NCBI GenBank assembly: GCA_964643325.1
Contig: CAZXSE010000036.1
Span: 1 to 7,627 of the forward strand
Reading direction: 5' to 3'
Source: Fredricksoniimonas sp964643325
Lineage (GTDB): Bacteria > Omnitrophota > Gorgyraeia > Zapsychrales > Fredricksoniimonadaceae
Length of the DNA stretch: 7,627 nt
Below are positions 7,201 through 7,627 of this stretch, one piece after another. The position numbers and the translations under genes are program-made. The notes beneath the pieces are model-generated. The model made no database searches. It was not told the origin of the DNA and saw only the letters and a list, made by a program, of their open reading frames with translations. Position 1 is the first letter of the stretch. Every line of letters starts with the position of its first letter.

Positions 7201-7627
7201 TTCCTGAAGATATACTCAAGGGATGAAGCGATCCGGTCGATCATGGCCGCCCCCAAGGTCGAGAACAGATACGAGCTTATTAATTTCCTTTTCAGGTTCT
7301 TTTCCGCCGGCCAGGAAAGAGAGGCCCTTTTGACCCAGTTCCTGGAGCCATATTTGTTCAGCCATCCGGAAGACCTGACGATCGAGGCCTTGACCGGATT
7401 TCTGATGACATTCAAGGATCATCCGCAGATGAAGTATTTTTTATATTATGTAACGGCCAAAGACGGGATCCCGGCGCCGATCAAAACGATCGCCCGTGAG
7501 CATATCCTCAAGAACAAGATGTTCCTTTTGCATGCTGCGGTGGCAGGCAGGTTGCAGACGGGGGAGAAGCGCATCTTGGTGGTGCACAATATAGATGATG
7601 GCGTCGGGGATGAGCTTATTCGCATGG
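4159..7627 (+). CDS. Large exported repeat protein with Omnitrophota-type N-terminal module, function unknown (3' partial)
   Basis: The frame is open from ATG 4159 to the window edge, giving at least 1156 residues. Residues 1-39 form a signal peptide: basic KKGYFRR, a hydrophobic core from about 15 to 34, and a signal peptidase I site VYA|QE. Residues 40 to about 348 are a conserved-looking module (LPAPG at 45-49, WVNLSPYEK, WIVPG, PRKYFSGG ending at 348) that I recall at the start of many long Omnitrophota proteins; its function is unknown to me. Residues 349-446 are a linker or helical region. Residues 447-1006 hold 14 degenerate repeats of about 39 residues. A helix-rich part follows to about 1138, and residues 1139-1155 (ILVVHNIDDGVGDELIR) look like the first strand and glycine turn of a Rossmann-type domain. 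Cysteines are very rare, which suits an exported protein. It has its own promoter and sits after a terminator, so it need not be linked to the hydrogenase. No enzyme motif was found in the visible part. The reading frame is certain; the role is unassigned. Confidence 0.9.
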   Translation, partial: MNIMDILKKGYFRRAIASVALLSFLLNTFIPTGLQQVYAQESLVLPAPGARVGLSPEFAPAILKGVKIHAEDPFRFDFILDKGNSSTSEEALKAEAGRLVRYFLATLTIPEKDLWVNLSPYEKNRIIPDAFGLTEMGQDLLAQDYMLKQVTASLSYPEAKTGKDFWGKVYKEAEARFGTTDIPTDTFNKVWIVPGEATVYENDGVAFVVTSRLKVMMDADRMARTRADIDPARSAPANEAMASVTREVIVPLLEKEVNEGKSFAQLRQVYHSLILAAWYKRRVKESILEKVYIGRSKTDGVDADDKEAKEKIYARYLEAFKQGAYNYIKEEYDPAAQGMIPRKYFSGGAEFTDLAMASALKIQDASKQQIADSAQAGKKGVLEAIVVDIKPASDKAMLSEVMARLKYADNDILLNILGPWSELDPSLRKILRSKGGIDAVADIVEAAGTNAQVLFKHGLFLTRHLYNTLEEFKAVSNVLLKISRATRDNAKAVFQYGFVNVQPLMNTIAELRSVGDDLILLEKEAAGPGPSVFFRDELAIARELMRTDEVFRKRWPDLVAMTKESHSGFILKQGLPAVRKFFGSDEAFQAHWDGLARMAIMAGSPSASLFEYALPILRDLFGTQEEFEKHWDDIVNMAIAAGPQVAAFLHVEFPKACREIFDSREEFLSHFNDLVVMTRASGINARLMIRELARVKGLFRTPEEYKARWRALVRMVVAAGPHAGYLLEHGLWTARDFFSAPGEFNEYFNVEPAKNILLDLVEMAGPMAGDLLEYGLLVVQPLFRTREELKVRCKELLEVMAASGPNMNELLRDGLPQAQKFFYLPGEFKAYWGALAQILITAGPNGVFILRHDPNSGKRRSGLSLVRELAGTPEGFRTIGMDLARMVRAVGPYGHEFIQELLPAFRELFATPQEFMECWGGLVESIASLDPRSGYLVMGGLTPARKSFRTHQGFIKFWDILVNRAKEAGIHGGYLLQYGVPIARQLSEDPGEFDVHLGRLSAVFSLMSESQIRFFLKIYSRDEAIRSIMAAPKVENRYELINFLFRFFSAGQEREALLTQFLEPYLFSHPEDLTIEALTGFLMTFKDHPQMKYFLYYVTAKDGIPAPIKTIAREHILKNKMFLLHAAVAGRLQTGEKRILVVHNIDDGVGDELIRM
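4276..5202 (+). other. Conserved N-terminal secreted module (Omnitrophota-type)
   Basis: Residues 40-348 of the large protein, from QESLVLPAPG to PRKYFSGG. It mixes helices and strands and includes LRQVYHSLILAAWYK and AYNYIKEEYDP. I recognise the phrase pattern from other large exported Omnitrophota proteins whose C-terminal parts differ, so it may be a common exported scaffold or sorting module. No catalytic motif is apparent. The boundaries are set by the cleavage site and by where the familiar pattern ends. Confidence 0.55.
5497..7176 (+). repeat. Fourteen tandem degenerate protein repeats of about 39 residues
   Basis: Units begin at 5497, 5614, 5734, 5851, 5962, 6079, 6199, 6313, 6445, 6565, 6682, 6823, 6943 and 7060; most are 37-40 codons. 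The common pattern is A-G-P, a few small residues, L/F-L, then Y/H-G-L-P, x-x-R-x-L/F-F, x-T-x-E-E-F, x-x-x-W, x-x-L-V-x-M, ending in small residues before the next A-G-P. Each unit should form two or three short helices, so the array is probably an alpha-solenoid or a bundle-like stalk. Units starting at 6313 and 6682 are longer (44 and 47 codons); the latter carries a polar charged insert, HDPNSGKRRSG. DNA identity between units is low, so this is an old expansion under protein-level selection. I do not recognise it as TPR, HEAT, ARM or Sel1. Confidence 0.82.

Overview
The window looks like chromosomal DNA of an anaerobic bacterium, most likely a member of the candidate phylum Omnitrophota (formerly OP3). 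This assignment rests mainly on the third gene. After its signal peptide it carries an N-terminal module (phrases such as LPAPG, WVNLSPYEK, GLTEMGQDLLAQDYMLKQ, WIVPG and PRKYFSGG) that I remember as a recurrent opening of large exported Omnitrophota proteins. It is a recollection, not a search result. All three genes lie on the + strand and coding density is high.

Positions 1-3980 hold the end of a soluble, nucleotide-linked [FeFe]-hydrogenase operon. The first gene enters the window already open. It encodes the C-terminal part of a NuoF/HydB-type NADH:FMN/Fe-S subunit, fused in frame to a complete GltD/NfnL-like FAD and NAD(P)H oxidoreductase. It overlaps by 8 bp a complete 588-residue HydA with all accessory Fe-S domains and the H-cluster domain. 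Together they would pass electrons between pyridine nucleotides (possibly two kinds at two flavin sites), probably ferredoxin, and H2. A NuoE/HydC-type partner is expected upstream but is not visible.

Positions 3981-4158 are intergenic. They contain a 72-bp element of two oppositely oriented copies of one palindrome (GGGCGGAC-5 nt-GTCCGCCC). The second copy runs into a T tract and can terminate the hydrogenase transcript. A sigma70-like promoter and a ribosome binding site for the next gene follow.

Positions 4159-7627 are one uninterrupted reading frame that runs off the right edge (at least 1156 codons). It encodes an exported protein: signal peptide, conserved N-terminal module, then 14 degenerate alpha-helical repeats of about 39 residues, a further helical stretch, and at the very edge the possible start of a Rossmann-type domain. 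The function is unknown. This protein and the NuoF-GltD fusion beside an [FeFe]-hydrogenase are the two most interesting items. No RNA gene, CRISPR array, transposase gene or phage gene was seen.
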